Origin: Ferrimonas aestuarii
GTDB lineage: Bacteria; Pseudomonadota; Gammaproteobacteria; Enterobacterales; Shewanellaceae
Direction of reading: 5' to 3'
DNA: 46,863 nt
Assembly: GCF_005116665.1 (NCBI RefSeq)
Contig: NZ_SWCJ01000028.1
Span: 1 to 46,863 of the forward strand
The translations under genes and the position numbers were made by a program. The notes under the pieces were generated by a model. It was not told the DNA's origin and searched no databases. It saw nothing but the letters and a program-made list of their open reading frames with translations. The first letter of the stretch is position 1. Each line of letters starts with the position of its first letter. Positions 31,288 to 40,212 of the stretch are shown piece after piece.

Positions 31288-31560
31288 ATGGCGGGCGGTT
31301 TCAGTAAAGATGGCGCCGTTTCTGAACAGATAGACGTCAGTATCAATGATGCAGTGAGTCAAATTCACAATCGACTGCCGGATCCCAATCGTCCAAGCGC
31401 CGCCGAGTGTGATGAGTGTGGAGAGCCTATCTCAGAGGCTCGGCGCAGGGCTCTGCCTGGGGTGCGATTGTGCATCCAATGCCAGACAGAGCTGGATAAA
31501 CAGCAGCGAAACCACATGCTGTTTAATCGCCGCGGGAGTAAAGACAGCCAACTGCGTTAG
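31288..31560 (+). CDS. DksA/TraR C4-type zinc finger protein, YbiI-like, 90 aa
   Basis: C-terminal zinc finger CDECGEPISEARRRALPGVRLCIQC and the tail NRRGSKDSQLR match E. coli YbiI almost residue for residue; the start MAGGFSKDGAVSEQIDVSINDA is also conserved. AGGAGG precedes the ATG. Function of YbiI is not established; the DksA/TraR fold suggests contact with RNA polymerase. Its stop codon overlaps that of bioD on the other strand (TTAG), so there is no room for a separate terminator between them. Confidence 0.9.
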   Translation: MAGGFSKDGAVSEQIDVSINDAVSQIHNRLPDPNRPSAAECDECGEPISEARRRALPGVRLCIQCQTELDKQQRNHMLFNRRGSKDSQLR

Positions 31561-32237
31561 CACAGAGCCAGTTTTGATAGATCGATGTAGTGAGCAAGCT
31601 GACTTTTATCCCCATCCAAAAAAGGGATGCGACCTAGCAGCGGCGCTCCCAGCTGCTCAGTTAAGTAATCAATGTTCTGCTGTTGGCAGGCAGCATTAGG
31701 ATCCACATGATTGGCAATCCAGCCCACCAGGTTTAAACCATCGGCTTCAATCACCCGTTTGCTGAGCATGGCGTGGTTGAGGCAGCCTAGCTTTATGCCC
31801 ACCACCAGAACCACCGGCAACTGCTGCTTAGCCACCCACTGATTTAACGAGCGGGTATCGGACAACGGCACCAGCCAACCACCAGCCCCTTCGGTCAGCA
31901 CCAGCTCGGCTTTGGCCGACAGATTCTCAAGGCCAGCATCTAAGCGAGCCTCATCGATATCGCAGTGATCGAGCTTGGCCGCTAAGTGCGGGGATAGTGG
32001 TGCTGTTAGGGCAAAGGGATTCACTTCGCTGTAGTCGAGCTTGACGCTGCTGGCATTTTGCAGTGTCAGAGCGTCGGAGTTTTTAAGCTCGCCGTCGGTC
32101 ATTTCACAGCCGGCGGCGATTGGCTTAAATCCTGCGGTGGCGACACCGGCCTGATTAAAGGCTTGCAGCAGCGCTTTCGCCGCCAGAGTTTTGCCGATGT
32201 CGGTGTCGGTGCCGGTAATAAAAAGGTGTTGCGTCAT
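31557..32237 (-). CDS. bioD: Dethiobiotin synthetase, 226 aa
   Basis: P-loop TGTDTDIGKTLAAKALLQAF is the BioD signature; the carbamate/substrate segment EGAGGWLVPLS and the VVGIKLGCLNHAMLS motif are also present. Converts 7,8-diaminopelargonate, CO2 and ATP to dethiobiotin. Last gene of the bioBFCD operon, 50 bases after bioC. Ends head-to-head with the ybiI-like gene with overlapping stop codons. Confidence 0.97.
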   Translation of the reverse strand: MTQHLFITGTDTDIGKTLAAKALLQAFNQAGVATAGFKPIAAGCEMTDGELKNSDALTLQNASSVKLDYSEVNPFALTAPLSPHLAAKLDHCDIDEARLDAGLENLSAKAELVLTEGAGGWLVPLSDTRSLNQWVAKQQLPVVLVVGIKLGCLNHAMLSKRVIEADGLNLVGWIANHVDPNAACQQQNIDYLTEQLGAPLLGRIPFLDGDKSQLAHYIDLSKLALC

Positions 32238-32287
32238 AAGGTTTCCAGAATACAGTCACAGCCCTTAGGTAGGGCAATTGAGAGCCA

Positions 32288-33112
32288 TTAAGCGTCGTTT
32301 GGACGCACGATGGCAAAGCAGAGCTGATAGGTCAGCGGCCGTCCTTGTGGTGCGCGAGAATAGGCATTTTGCAGAGCACGAATCTGCCCTTTGCCGGTAA
32401 GCCCCTGACTGCGTCCCTGATGAAGATGGGTTGCACCCACCCCTTTTAGTGAACGCATCACCGCCATCACCGAGTCAAAGTAGAGGGTGATGGGCTCAAA
32501 TTGCACTGTGCCAGTCAGGCCTGCGTTGGCAATGGCTCGCTGTATCTGCTCGCGAGTTAAAAATCGGTTGATGCGTGGGCGTCCATCCACGTGCTGCCAT
32601 GCGTCCGCCAGTTCGTGCAGAGAGCCATCGACTAAGGTGGTGAACAGCAGTTGACCTCCGGGCTTAAGGCTACGCTTAAGCTGCGCCAGTGCGGCGCTGA
32701 GATCGTCACTCCACTGCAGAGCCAGATTGCTAAACACCTTGTCGATACTGGCTGGGGCAACGGGTAACTGGTCGATGTCGCCCACGAAGGTTTGCACCTT
32801 AAAGCCGTGTGTTTCGGCCCGAGCTTGGGTGAATTTGATCATCTCTGCGGAGAGATCCAGCCCAGTAAGCGCGTGCCCCTGTTTGGCCAACACCTCGGTG
32901 AAGTGGCCGCTGCCACAGCCAAGATCTAGCAGGCTACCAAGAGACAGAGGGCCGGCAAGCTCCAACAAGCGGTTGCCGCTTAGGCGCTGAAGCTCGGCGT
33001 GGGCATCGTAACTGGCTGCTGCTTTACCAAAGGCATCACCGATGGCGGATTTATCCGCTGGAGTTTGGGCGTGGTTGCGAGAACGCTGCCAATTTTCGGT
33101 TTGATTGGCCAT
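32288..33112 (-). CDS. bioC: Malonyl-ACP O-methyltransferase BioC, 274 aa
   Basis: SAM-dependent methyltransferase with motif I LLDLGCGSGHFTEVLAKQG, the AFGKAAASYDAHAELQR opening of BioC and NLALQWSDDLSAALAQ typical of the family. Methylates malonyl-ACP to start the pimeloyl chain. Start uncertain: ATG at 33112 lies 11 bases after AAGGAG, while GTG at 33118 has better spacing and would overlap the bioF stop. Third gene of the operon. Confidence 0.95.
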   Translation of the reverse strand: MANQTENWQRSRNHAQTPADKSAIGDAFGKAAASYDAHAELQRLSGNRLLELAGPLSLGSLLDLGCGSGHFTEVLAKQGHALTGLDLSAEMIKFTQARAETHGFKVQTFVGDIDQLPVAPASIDKVFSNLALQWSDDLSAALAQLKRSLKPGGQLLFTTLVDGSLHELADAWQHVDGRPRINRFLTREQIQRAIANAGLTGTVQFEPITLYFDSVMAVMRSLKGVGATHLHQGRSQGLTGKGQIRALQNAYSRAPQGRPLTYQLCFAIVRPNDA

Positions 33113-33114
33113 GA

Positions 33115-34302
33115 TCACTGACACTCCTTAAGTGGCAATGAGTGCCACAATGCATTAATGGCATCGGCTAAGGCGTCTACCTGAGTGTTGCTGTGGCTGG
33201 CGGACAGGGTAATGCGCAGTCGGGCGCTGCCTTTGGGCACCGTCGGTGGCCGAATGGCACTGACCCAGAATCCGGCGTCTTTAAGTTTATCTGACAGCAT
33301 TACCGCCGCTTCGCTGCTGCCAACAATCAACGGCAGAATTGGGCTGTCGCTGGCGGCAACGGGGATTTCATTGTCCAGTTTTGCAAGGAATCTAGCTTTG
33401 AGTTCGCTGATGTACGCATAGGGCTTGGGATCGCTTTTAATCACCTCAATGGCGGCGCTGACGGCGTCGGCTTGGGCGGGGGGCAGAGCGGTGGAGTAGA
33501 TGAGGTGGCGTGCGCGCTGCAGTAGGTAATCAGCGATGGGCTTTTTACACAGCACTGCTGCTCCGCTGCCGCCGAGGGCTTTACCAAAGGTTACGATCAG
33601 AAGATCGGGCTGGATGCCGGCGGCATCACAACTGCCTTTGCCGTGGCGGCCTAAAACGCCAAGGCCATGGGCATCGTCCACCATCAACCAAGCATTGTGA
33701 GCCTGACATAGATGCTGAATTTCGGCCAGTGGCGCACAGTCGCCGTCCATGCTGAACACCCCTTCGGTGACCACCAGCGTCGGCGCGTTGTCGGCGTTGT
33801 TACGAAGTAGCGTCTCAAGATGGGTCAGATCGTTATGGCGAAAGCGCTTCATGGTGGCGTCGCCAAGACTGCCGGCTTCCTGCAGCGAAGCATGATTTAA
33901 GCGGTCTTGCAGCAAAAGGTCGCCGTTATCCAGCAGTGCCAGCAGCACCGCTTGGTTGGCGGCAAAGCCTGAGGAGAACAGCAGCGCCTGCTCAAAGCCC
34001 AGCCATTGGCATAAAGTGGACTCTAACTGTGCATGAGCGTGGTGGTGGCCGGTGACCAGAGGCGAGGCGCCGCTGCCGCCGCCGTGCTGAACCAGCCCCT
34101 GCTGCCAGGCATTGAGTACCTGTGGGTGCTCAGCAAGTCCGAGGTAATCGTTGCTGCAAAAATGGTGGTACTGTTTGCCATCAACTTCGATGCGTGCCTT
34201 AGGTAGGCGGCGCACTGAGGTGCGCTGACGCAAAAGGTGGGACGCCGCACGCTGTTCTAGCGCGGCGTCGATACGGCTTAAGAAGGGATCAGCTGGCGTC
34301 AT
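33115..34302 (-). CDS. bioF: 8-Amino-7-oxononanoate synthase, 395 aa
   Basis: PLP enzyme of the alpha-oxoamine synthase family. FCSNDYLGLAEHPQV near the start, DDAHGLGVLGRHGKGS in the middle and IVTFGKALGGSGAAV with the PLP Lys. Condenses pimeloyl-ACP and L-alanine. ATG at 34302 is chosen; it overlaps the end of bioB by 14 bases, and the longer in-frame start would run far into bioB. Confidence 0.96.
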   Translation of the reverse strand: MTPADPFLSRIDAALEQRAASHLLRQRTSVRRLPKARIEVDGKQYHHFCSNDYLGLAEHPQVLNAWQQGLVQHGGGSGASPLVTGHHHAHAQLESTLCQWLGFEQALLFSSGFAANQAVLLALLDNGDLLLQDRLNHASLQEAGSLGDATMKRFRHNDLTHLETLLRNNADNAPTLVVTEGVFSMDGDCAPLAEIQHLCQAHNAWLMVDDAHGLGVLGRHGKGSCDAAGIQPDLLIVTFGKALGGSGAAVLCKKPIADYLLQRARHLIYSTALPPAQADAVSAAIEVIKSDPKPYAYISELKARFLAKLDNEIPVAASDSPILPLIVGSSEAAVMLSDKLKDAGFWVSAIRPPTVPKGSARLRITLSASHSNTQVDALADAINALWHSLPLKECQ

Positions 34303-35338
34303 AGAACAGATCGTCTGCGCTTGGACGGGAGGCGATGTTGTGAGCCACCTGACTTTCCAGCATCTCCTGCTCGATGGCATCGGGCTTTTGTACCTGATGC
34401 TGAGAGTTGATTTTTAGTTTGTTGAACAGCTGCAGATCTTTATCTTCCGCTGGGTTTGGAGTGGTCAGCAGCTTACAGCCATAGAAGATGGAGTTGGCAC
34501 CAGCCATAAAGCATAGGGTTTGCATCTGCTCGTTCATGTTCTCGCGACCGGCAGACAAACGAACCGCAGATTTTGGCATCATGATGCGAGCGATGGCGAT
34601 AAGACGAATGAAGTCGAATGATTCAACGTCATCCACGTTCTCCATCGGCGTACCCTTTACCTTCACCAGCATATTGATTGGCACACTTTCCGGATGGGTC
34701 GGCAGGTTAGCCAGCTCGACCAACAGGCCATAGCGGTCATCAGAGGTTTCGCCCATGCCGATAATGCCGCCGGAACACACTTTCATGCCCGCATCTCGGA
34801 CGTTACTCAGGGTATCGAGGCGGTCCTGATAGGTGCGGGTGGTGATGATTGAGCCATAGAACTCTGGCGAGGTGTCTAGGTTGTGGTTGTAGTAATCCAA
34901 ACCGGCATCGGCCAAGCGCCGCGCTTGATCGCCATCGAGCATACCCAAAGTCATGCAGGACTCCATGCCCATCGCTTTTACCCCTTTGATCATCTCGACC
35001 AAGTAGGGCATGTCGCGTTCTTTGGGGTTTTTCCAAGCGGCACCCATGCAGAAACGCTGGGAACCTGCGGCTTTGGCTTTGGCGGCCGATTCCAGTACCT
35101 GTTGTACCTCCATCAATCGCTCTTTGTCCACGTCGGTGCGGTAGTGGGCGCTCTGGGGGCAGTATTTGCAGTCTTCAGGGCAAGCACCAGTCTTGATGGA
35201 GAGCAGGGTACTTACTTGAACCTGATTGGGATCATGGTATTGACGATGAACCTGCTGAGCCTGAAACATCAGCTCCATAAATGGCAGGTCAAACAGGGCG
35301 CTGGCCTCGGCGCGAGTCCAGTTGTGGCGAATATCCAT
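34289..35338 (-). CDS. bioB: Biotin synthase (radical SAM), 349 aa
   Basis: Radical SAM [4Fe-4S] ligands Cys53, Cys57 and Cys60 (CPEDCKYCPQS) are at the same positions as in E. coli BioB. NHNLDTSPEFYGSI and KVCSGGIIGMGET follow. Inserts sulfur into dethiobiotin. The longer upstream frame has no family match; MDIRHNWTRAEASALFDLPF from 35338 is the usual start. First gene of bioBFCD, divergent from bioA with 108 bases between. Confidence 0.97.
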   Translation of the reverse strand: MDIRHNWTRAEASALFDLPFMELMFQAQQVHRQYHDPNQVQVSTLLSIKTGACPEDCKYCPQSAHYRTDVDKERLMEVQQVLESAAKAKAAGSQRFCMGAAWKNPKERDMPYLVEMIKGVKAMGMESCMTLGMLDGDQARRLADAGLDYYNHNLDTSPEFYGSIITTRTYQDRLDTLSNVRDAGMKVCSGGIIGMGETSDDRYGLLVELANLPTHPESVPINMLVKVKGTPMENVDDVESFDFIRLIAIARIMMPKSAVRLSAGRENMNEQMQTLCFMAGANSIFYGCKLLTTPNPAEDKDLQLFNKLKINSQHQVQKPDAIEQEMLESQVAHNIASRPSADDLFYDAS

Positions 35339-35446
35339 GGGCGTTCCTAAAGACTGATTTGGTATAGGTTTATTCTTGGCTAGTCTAATTGAATTGGGTA
35401 ACCTGTCAATCGAATCACTGGCACGACCTTTACTAATGGTTAAAAA

Positions 35447-36712
35447 ATGAGCATTGATCTTCAGTTCGATCAGAACCACCTTTGGCACCCCTATACCTCG
35501 ACTTTGAATCCATTGCCCTGTTATCCGGTGGCATCGGCCAAGGGCGTTGAGCTCACCCTAGAGACCGGTGAAGTGCTACTTGATGGCATGTCCTCGTGGT
35601 GGGCAGCCATTCACGGTTACAACCATCCTAAGTTGAATGATGCACTGGTGGCACAAAGCCAGAAGATGGCACACGTGATGTTTGGTGGCATTACTCACGA
35701 ACCAGCAGTGGAACTAGGGAAAAAGCTGATTGCGATGACCCCAGAGCCTCTGCAAAAGTTATTTCTGGCGGACTCAGGCTCGGTGGCGGTGGAGGTATCA
35801 CTGAAGATGGCGCTGCAGTACTGGGCCGCCAAAGGAGAGCGCCGCTCAAAGTTTCTTACCCTGCGTCACGGCTACCATGGCGATACCTTTGCGGCGATGT
35901 CGGTGACCGACCCAGACAACTCCATGCACAGCCTCTATAAAGGCTTTTTGCCCGAGCACGTCTTTGCTGATTCCCCTCAAGGGGGCTTTTTTGACCCTTG
36001 GGACCCAAGTGATATTCACGATTTTGAATCCAAGTTACGGTCTCATCAGGGGGAGCTGGCGGCGGTGATTTTGGAGCCAATAGTGCAGGGGGCGGGCGGT
36101 ATGCGCTTTTATCACCCGCAGTTTTTGCGAGAGGTGCGTAGGCTCTGTGATGAAACCGGTATCTTGCTGATTTGCGATGAAATTGCCACTGGGTTTGGCC
36201 GAACCGGTAAGTTGTTCGCGGTTGAGCATGCCGGGGTCTGCCCCGACATTCTCTGTTTAGGTAAAGCGTTGACCGGTGGTTATATGACGCTGTCGGCGTG
36301 TCTGACCACCACAGAGGTGGCTAACACGGTGTCTGGGGGCCAAGCGGGGTGCTTTATGCATGGCCCCACATTTATGGGCAACCCCCTTGCCTGTGCGGTG
36401 GCCAACGCCAGTTTGGAGTTGGTGATGGAAAACCATTGGCAGCAGCAGGTGGCCGATATTGAATCTTCGCTGGCAGAGGCGTTGCCGCCCCTGAATGACA
36501 TCGCGGCGGTGAAGTCAGTGCGTTGGCTGGGGGCCATCGGCGTGGTCGAGACCCATGAGCCAGTAGATGTGGCTAAAATTCAGCGTCATTTTGTGTCTCA
36601 AGGGGTGTGGATTCGACCTTTTGGCCGTTTGGTGTACGTGATGCCACCGTTCATTATGAGCAAAATGCAAATTGGTAAATTGGTGAATGCCATCGCGACC
36701 GCATTGGCTTAA
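35447..36712 (+). CDS. bioA: Adenosylmethionine-8-amino-7-oxononanoate aminotransferase, 421 aa
   Basis: Class III aminotransferase: HLWHPYTS opening, DGMSSWWAAIHGYNHP, ICDEIATGFGRTGKLFAVEHA and LCLGKALTGGYMTLSA with the PLP Lys. Makes 7,8-diaminopelargonate using SAM as amino donor. Divergent from bioB, as in E. coli. I could not find a convincing BirA operator in the shared region. Confidence 0.97.
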   Translation: MSIDLQFDQNHLWHPYTSTLNPLPCYPVASAKGVELTLETGEVLLDGMSSWWAAIHGYNHPKLNDALVAQSQKMAHVMFGGITHEPAVELGKKLIAMTPEPLQKLFLADSGSVAVEVSLKMALQYWAAKGERRSKFLTLRHGYHGDTFAAMSVTDPDNSMHSLYKGFLPEHVFADSPQGGFFDPWDPSDIHDFESKLRSHQGELAAVILEPIVQGAGGMRFYHPQFLREVRRLCDETGILLICDEIATGFGRTGKLFAVEHAGVCPDILCLGKALTGGYMTLSACLTTTEVANTVSGGQAGCFMHGPTFMGNPLACAVANASLELVMENHWQQQVADIESSLAEALPPLNDIAAVKSVRWLGAIGVVETHEPVDVAKIQRHFVSQGVWIRPFGRLVYVMPPFIMSKMQIGKLVNAIATALA

Positions 36713-37046
36713 CTTGAGGTATTGCTACGGGCGGCTGAACTGGGAGTGACTTGCACGTCACCCAAAAGCCGCCATAAAAAATGAGCAATCCCCTGTGGAT
36801 TAGCCTTCATTTTAAAGACTTTTTTCTACCTTGTTTTTACTAAAGCCTGTATGGTTGTCATTATATAAAAATCAGATAGTTACAGAATATTGTTGATACC
36901 TGAACCCTCGTTTATGGTGAATTAGGTGTGGTTCTAGTAATCGAATGATTTTCAAAATTTGCCCTGTTGATTGGCTAGATAGAATTGACCTCCTAAGTAT
37001 CAACAGTGGCTCTGTATTTCTCTCAAACAAGCAGTAGTAAGATCTT
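36713..37046. other. Intergenic region after bioA
   Basis: No gene seen. A nested hairpin sits at 36730-36773: GGCGGCT pairs with AGCCGCC, and GTGAC-TTGCAC-GTCAC lies inside. It probably ends bioA transcription, although the following bases are A-rich rather than T-rich on the plus strand. The rest is A+T-rich leader of the next gene. Confidence 0.5.
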
Positions 37047-38363
37047 ATGTTCAAAGTCACAAGCCCATACCGCGTTGTCCGTAGTATGCCTTCTCTGGCC
37101 AAGCCGCTAAGAAACACAATTTCTCTAACATCACTCTCAATTCTTTCCATGCTGCTTTCTGCCAACTCTTTTGCAGCCAGTTTTGATTGCAGTTTGGCTA
37201 AAGCTAAAATTGAAAAGATGATCTGTGATAACCCGTCCATCAGTCAGATGGATGAGGTGGTTCATACCCTGTATTTCAATGTGCTCAAACACGACAGCAG
37301 CATCAAACAGGAACAACGAGCTTGGTTAAAGCAACGTAACTTTGCCTGCACCACTCCCTTTTATTGTGAAAAAGCGTTTGCTGATCGAATTAATCAACTG
37401 ATAGACCGTCAACACATTGGCCAGCATGACCTGACTGAAGGCATGACCCTGCCAGACATTAACAGCCTAGATGAGCTCTCTTTAGCAGGAATGACTCGAG
37501 AAGTGGTGAAGGAGAAGTATCGCCCTTGGCCGCGTAAACCTCTTTTGACCGTCAATGGCTATCTGTCTCGACCTCAGGCCGCGGTGGTTAATGACGAGCT
37601 GTTTATCTATTACATTGCCAACGTGAATAAGGTTGCCACGTTGTTTGAGTACTCCCCAGCGACCGGCAAAACCTTCGCGATTACCAATGACAGTTTGCGT
37701 ATCGCGACTTCGGTGTCCTATTTCATCGAAGAGGGCAAGTTACACTTCTTCTCGATACAAGATGGCTCGATAAATTCAAAAACCATCACCGAGCATCAGT
37801 ACTTGTTGGGTACGGAGCTTGCGCCGGGTGTACTGAATGTATTTAGGCATTATGATGAAGAGCGTTATGTTGAATATCGTCCTTCCGGTGACGAGATGGC
37901 GTTGTCTCATGATCGTGGAAAGTTGGCGATAACCGCGAATGCCATGAACAACGATCGCTTTCAAATCGTTAGTAAAGAGGGGCCATACTTTGCCAAAGCT
38001 CAGCAAGTGACCGATCTGGCGGCTGCGAAGAAACTCAACTCCATCGTGATTTACGATGTTGAAACGAATCAGTCTGAGATCGTCTCTGATAATGCTTTTG
38101 CTTCCGGCTGGTATATCAACAGCTTGGCTTGGTCTTTCGATGACCAATCGGTGTTTTTTGATAACTCTGGCAATTGGGCATGCATTTGGGAGTACGATTT
38201 GGCAAGCAAGCAGCTTCACAAAATTGTGCCTGAGCATTCTGCAAGCTCGCCGTTTTCGTTCCACTATCAAGGCAATGATTACATCCTCTATGAAGATTCC
38301 ATACAAGGTGAGACCTATGCAGATCTCAAGGGTCAGCTGATGCTGGCAGTAAGGCCGAAATAA
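37047..38363 (+). CDS. Exported protein: LprI-like (DUF1311) domain plus beta-propeller-like region, 438 aa
   Basis: A signal peptide ends near residue 43 (SILSMLLSANSFA). Residues 45-118 form an LprI/DUF1311 domain: FDCSLAKAKIEKMICDNPSISQMDEVV...QEQRAWLKQRNFAC with Cys48, 60, 101 and 107. Stand-alone domains of this type include lysozyme inhibitors. The remaining ~310 residues have repeating beta patterns (VVNDELFIYYIANVNK, SLAWSFDDQSVFFDNSGN) typical of a WD40/TolB-like propeller. The start is uncertain (37047 or ATG at 37086; no clear RBS). It stands alone and its role is unknown; envelope protection or binding is a guess. Confidence 0.75.
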   Translation: MFKVTSPYRVVRSMPSLAKPLRNTISLTSLSILSMLLSANSFAASFDCSLAKAKIEKMICDNPSISQMDEVVHTLYFNVLKHDSSIKQEQRAWLKQRNFACTTPFYCEKAFADRINQLIDRQHIGQHDLTEGMTLPDINSLDELSLAGMTREVVKEKYRPWPRKPLLTVNGYLSRPQAAVVNDELFIYYIANVNKVATLFEYSPATGKTFAITNDSLRIATSVSYFIEEGKLHFFSIQDGSINSKTITEHQYLLGTELAPGVLNVFRHYDEERYVEYRPSGDEMALSHDRGKLAITANAMNNDRFQIVSKEGPYFAKAQQVTDLAAAKKLNSIVIYDVETNQSEIVSDNAFASGWYINSLAWSFDDQSVFFDNSGNWACIWEYDLASKQLHKIVPEHSASSPFSFHYQGNDYILYEDSIQGETYADLKGQLMLAVRPK

Positions 38364-38401
38364 GGGATAAGCCAGCGTGTTGTGAGCGCTGAAGATGAAT
38401 T

Positions 38402-38433
38402 TGGGCATCGCGTCTAACGTGATGCCCATTTTT
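38402..38433 (+). terminator. Terminator of the LprI/propeller gene
   Basis: GGGCATC (38403-38409) pairs with GATGCCC (38421-38427), with further pairing inside, and ATTTTTG follows. Confidence 0.8.
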
Positions 38434-38479
38434 GATCTTTGAGAAAACCGTTGTTGGCTTTATTGGTGGCAGTGATGAA

Positions 38480-38504
38480 AAAAGCGCGACGAGGTCGCGC
38501 TTTT
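38480..38504. terminator. Second hairpin terminator, likely for purC
   Basis: AAAAGCGCGAC (38480-38490) pairs with GTCGCGCTTTT (38494-38504) around GAG. It has T-runs on both strands and lies downstream of purC on the minus strand. Confidence 0.8.
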
Positions 38505-38599
38505 GCTTAGAAATCCACTGGCGGTGCCGTTGAATAAGCTAGTTTTGAGTCATCGCAATAAAAGGCGCTTTGACTCAACATCTAACACTCAAGCCGATT

Positions 38600-39703
38600 T
38601 TAGTTGATGAGACCATAGTCTTTGCTTAAGATTTCGATGATCTCTGCTTTTGGGTTATCCGACAAATTTAGTGGCTCACCGGTGATCTTTTCTGCGATGT
38701 CGACATAGGTCTTGGAGACGGCCATCAGTACAGACTCTGGCAGTTCGTTGTCAGTCGCCAGCGCGGCTCGCTCTACCATGCGGTCTTTGTTTAGCAGAAT
38801 GTCTGGATCTGGGAAGTGGTTCAGCAATAGTTGGCGGAAGCCCTCTTTGGAGTTCTCTACAACCACACCGTCGCGATATTGAGCGCCGTCCCAGATGCGT
38901 GAAGAGTCTGGCGTGCCCACCTCATCCATGTAGATGAGCTTTTCGTTGCCCGCTGCGTCGGTGACGTAACCGAACTCGAATTTAGTATCTACGAACACCT
39001 GATCTAAGTCGCCAAGCGCCTTGGCAATGACATCAAAGCCTTGCTGAAGCAGCACTTCGTAGCGATCGATATCGTCCAAGTTTTTGAAGTTAAATGCCTG
39101 GTAATTATCAACAATGTTCTGGCGGGTGATGTTGACGTCGTCTACTGCAGGAACGCCAGGAATCCCTTCTAGGATACCTTTAGTCGATGGGGTGATCAGC
39201 AGCTCTGGCAGCTTCTGATCTTTGGTCAGTCCTTCTGGCAGTTGGATACCGCAGAAGTCCCGTTCACCTTTAACGTAGCTGCGCCACATGGAGCCGGTGA
39301 TGTATTGACGGCAGATCGCTTCGATCATAACTGGCTTCGCTTTTTGAACAATCCAAACCAGTGGGTGAGGGATATCCAAAATGTGGCTGTCGGCCAAGCC
39401 TTGTTCACGGAACAGTTTGAACCAGTGGTTGGAGATGGCATTGAGTGCGGCGCCTTTACCTGGAACGCCGTTAAGACCATTTTCACCTTTCCAGATGCAG
39501 TCAAACGCACTGATGCGATCGCTGATCACCATGATTGCCAGTGGCGCGTCAGCGGCAACGTCATAGCCTTTTTCTTTGATCAGGCGAGCGCTGTCGGCTT
39601 CGGTTAACCAATACACGCTGCGGACTTTACCGCTGTGTACCGGCTGTTCGGTGCGAATAGGAAGGTCGTCGTTTACGGCTAAAACTTTGTCGGCAAGACT
39701 CAT
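38600..39703 (-). CDS. purC: SAICAR synthetase, long form, 367 aa
   Basis: HSGKVRSVYWL, VISDRISAFDCIWKGE, ITGSMWRSYVKGERDFCGIQLPEGL and FVDTKFEFGYV...YMDEVGTPDSSRIW are SAICAR synthetase motifs. It ligates aspartate to CAIR using ATP in purine synthesis. At 367 residues it belongs to the longer type found in Vibrio and Shewanella, not the 237-residue E. coli type. AGGA precedes the ATG. No clear PurR box was found upstream. Confidence 0.95.
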   Translation of the reverse strand: MSLADKVLAVNDDLPIRTEQPVHSGKVRSVYWLTEADSARLIKEKGYDVAADAPLAIMVISDRISAFDCIWKGENGLNGVPGKGAALNAISNHWFKLFREQGLADSHILDIPHPLVWIVQKAKPVMIEAICRQYITGSMWRSYVKGERDFCGIQLPEGLTKDQKLPELLITPSTKGILEGIPGVPAVDDVNITRQNIVDNYQAFNFKNLDDIDRYEVLLQQGFDVIAKALGDLDQVFVDTKFEFGYVTDAAGNEKLIYMDEVGTPDSSRIWDGAQYRDGVVVENSKEGFRQLLLNHFPDPDILLNKDRMVERAALATDNELPESVLMAVSKTYVDIAEKITGEPLNLSDNPKAEIIEILSKDYGLIN

Positions 39704-39992
39704 TGCAACTGTCCTGTGTTGTAGGTGTAGGGTAAAACTGAAAACACAGCGTTCTGAATTTTATTTAATAGTGACGCTAACTAACGGTTTCAGTTGCCGG
39801 AATCATACCAGATTAAGGCGTTCAAACTAGGTTGGTTGCTGCTATTTTGCTCGATTTGGATAGAACACTGAGTTCACAAAAATAGACTAATGCGTGAGAT
39901 TGACCGCCAGCTGGCAGCTGGAGGGGGGTAAGGTCGAACAACGTAGAGGACGATTGGCTGTGGTTGAAATCGATTGTTAATTTGAAATGTCT

Positions 39993-40196
39993 TTCAGATA
40001 AAACAAAGCCCGCTGATGGGGTGGGCGTTTGTGGGTGTGAGACGAGAAATATTGGTGATAGACGGTTTTAACTTCAGATAAAACAAAGCCCGCTGATGGG
40101 GTGGGCGTTTGTGGGTGTGGGGCGAGAAATATTGGTTAACTTTACGATAAAACAAAGCCCGCTGATGAGGCGGGCTTTGACGCGAGAAATATTGAG
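39993..40196. repeat. Three tandem copies of a terminator-bearing repeat
   Basis: Copies at 39993-40055 and 40073-40135 are nearly identical and exactly 80 bp apart; a third, shorter copy is at 40145-40196. Each has ATAAAACAAAGCCCGCTGATG followed by a G-rich stretch and CGAGAAATATTG. Only the third keeps a perfect hairpin. Confidence 0.85.
40154..40178 (-). terminator. gapA terminator (intact copy of the repeat)
   Basis: AAAGCCCGC (40154-40162) pairs with GCGGGCTTT (40170-40178). On the minus strand GTTTTATC follows. It lies 35 bases past the gapA stop. Confidence 0.85.
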
Positions 40197-40212
40197 AATG
40201 AGAAGCTAGGCC

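Larger units (their letters stand above)
39704..40212. other. Intergenic region purC-gapA with repeat cluster
   Basis: The right half (39993-40196) is a triplicated terminator repeat. The left half (39704-39992) carries the purC promoter and no gene that I can see. Confidence 0.7.

Noticed and set aside
35339..35446. BirA operator
   Set aside because: Half-like sequences are present but spacing and orientation do not fit.
39704..39830. PurR box before purC
   Set aside because: The best candidate near AACGGTTTCAG matches only about 9 of 16 positions.
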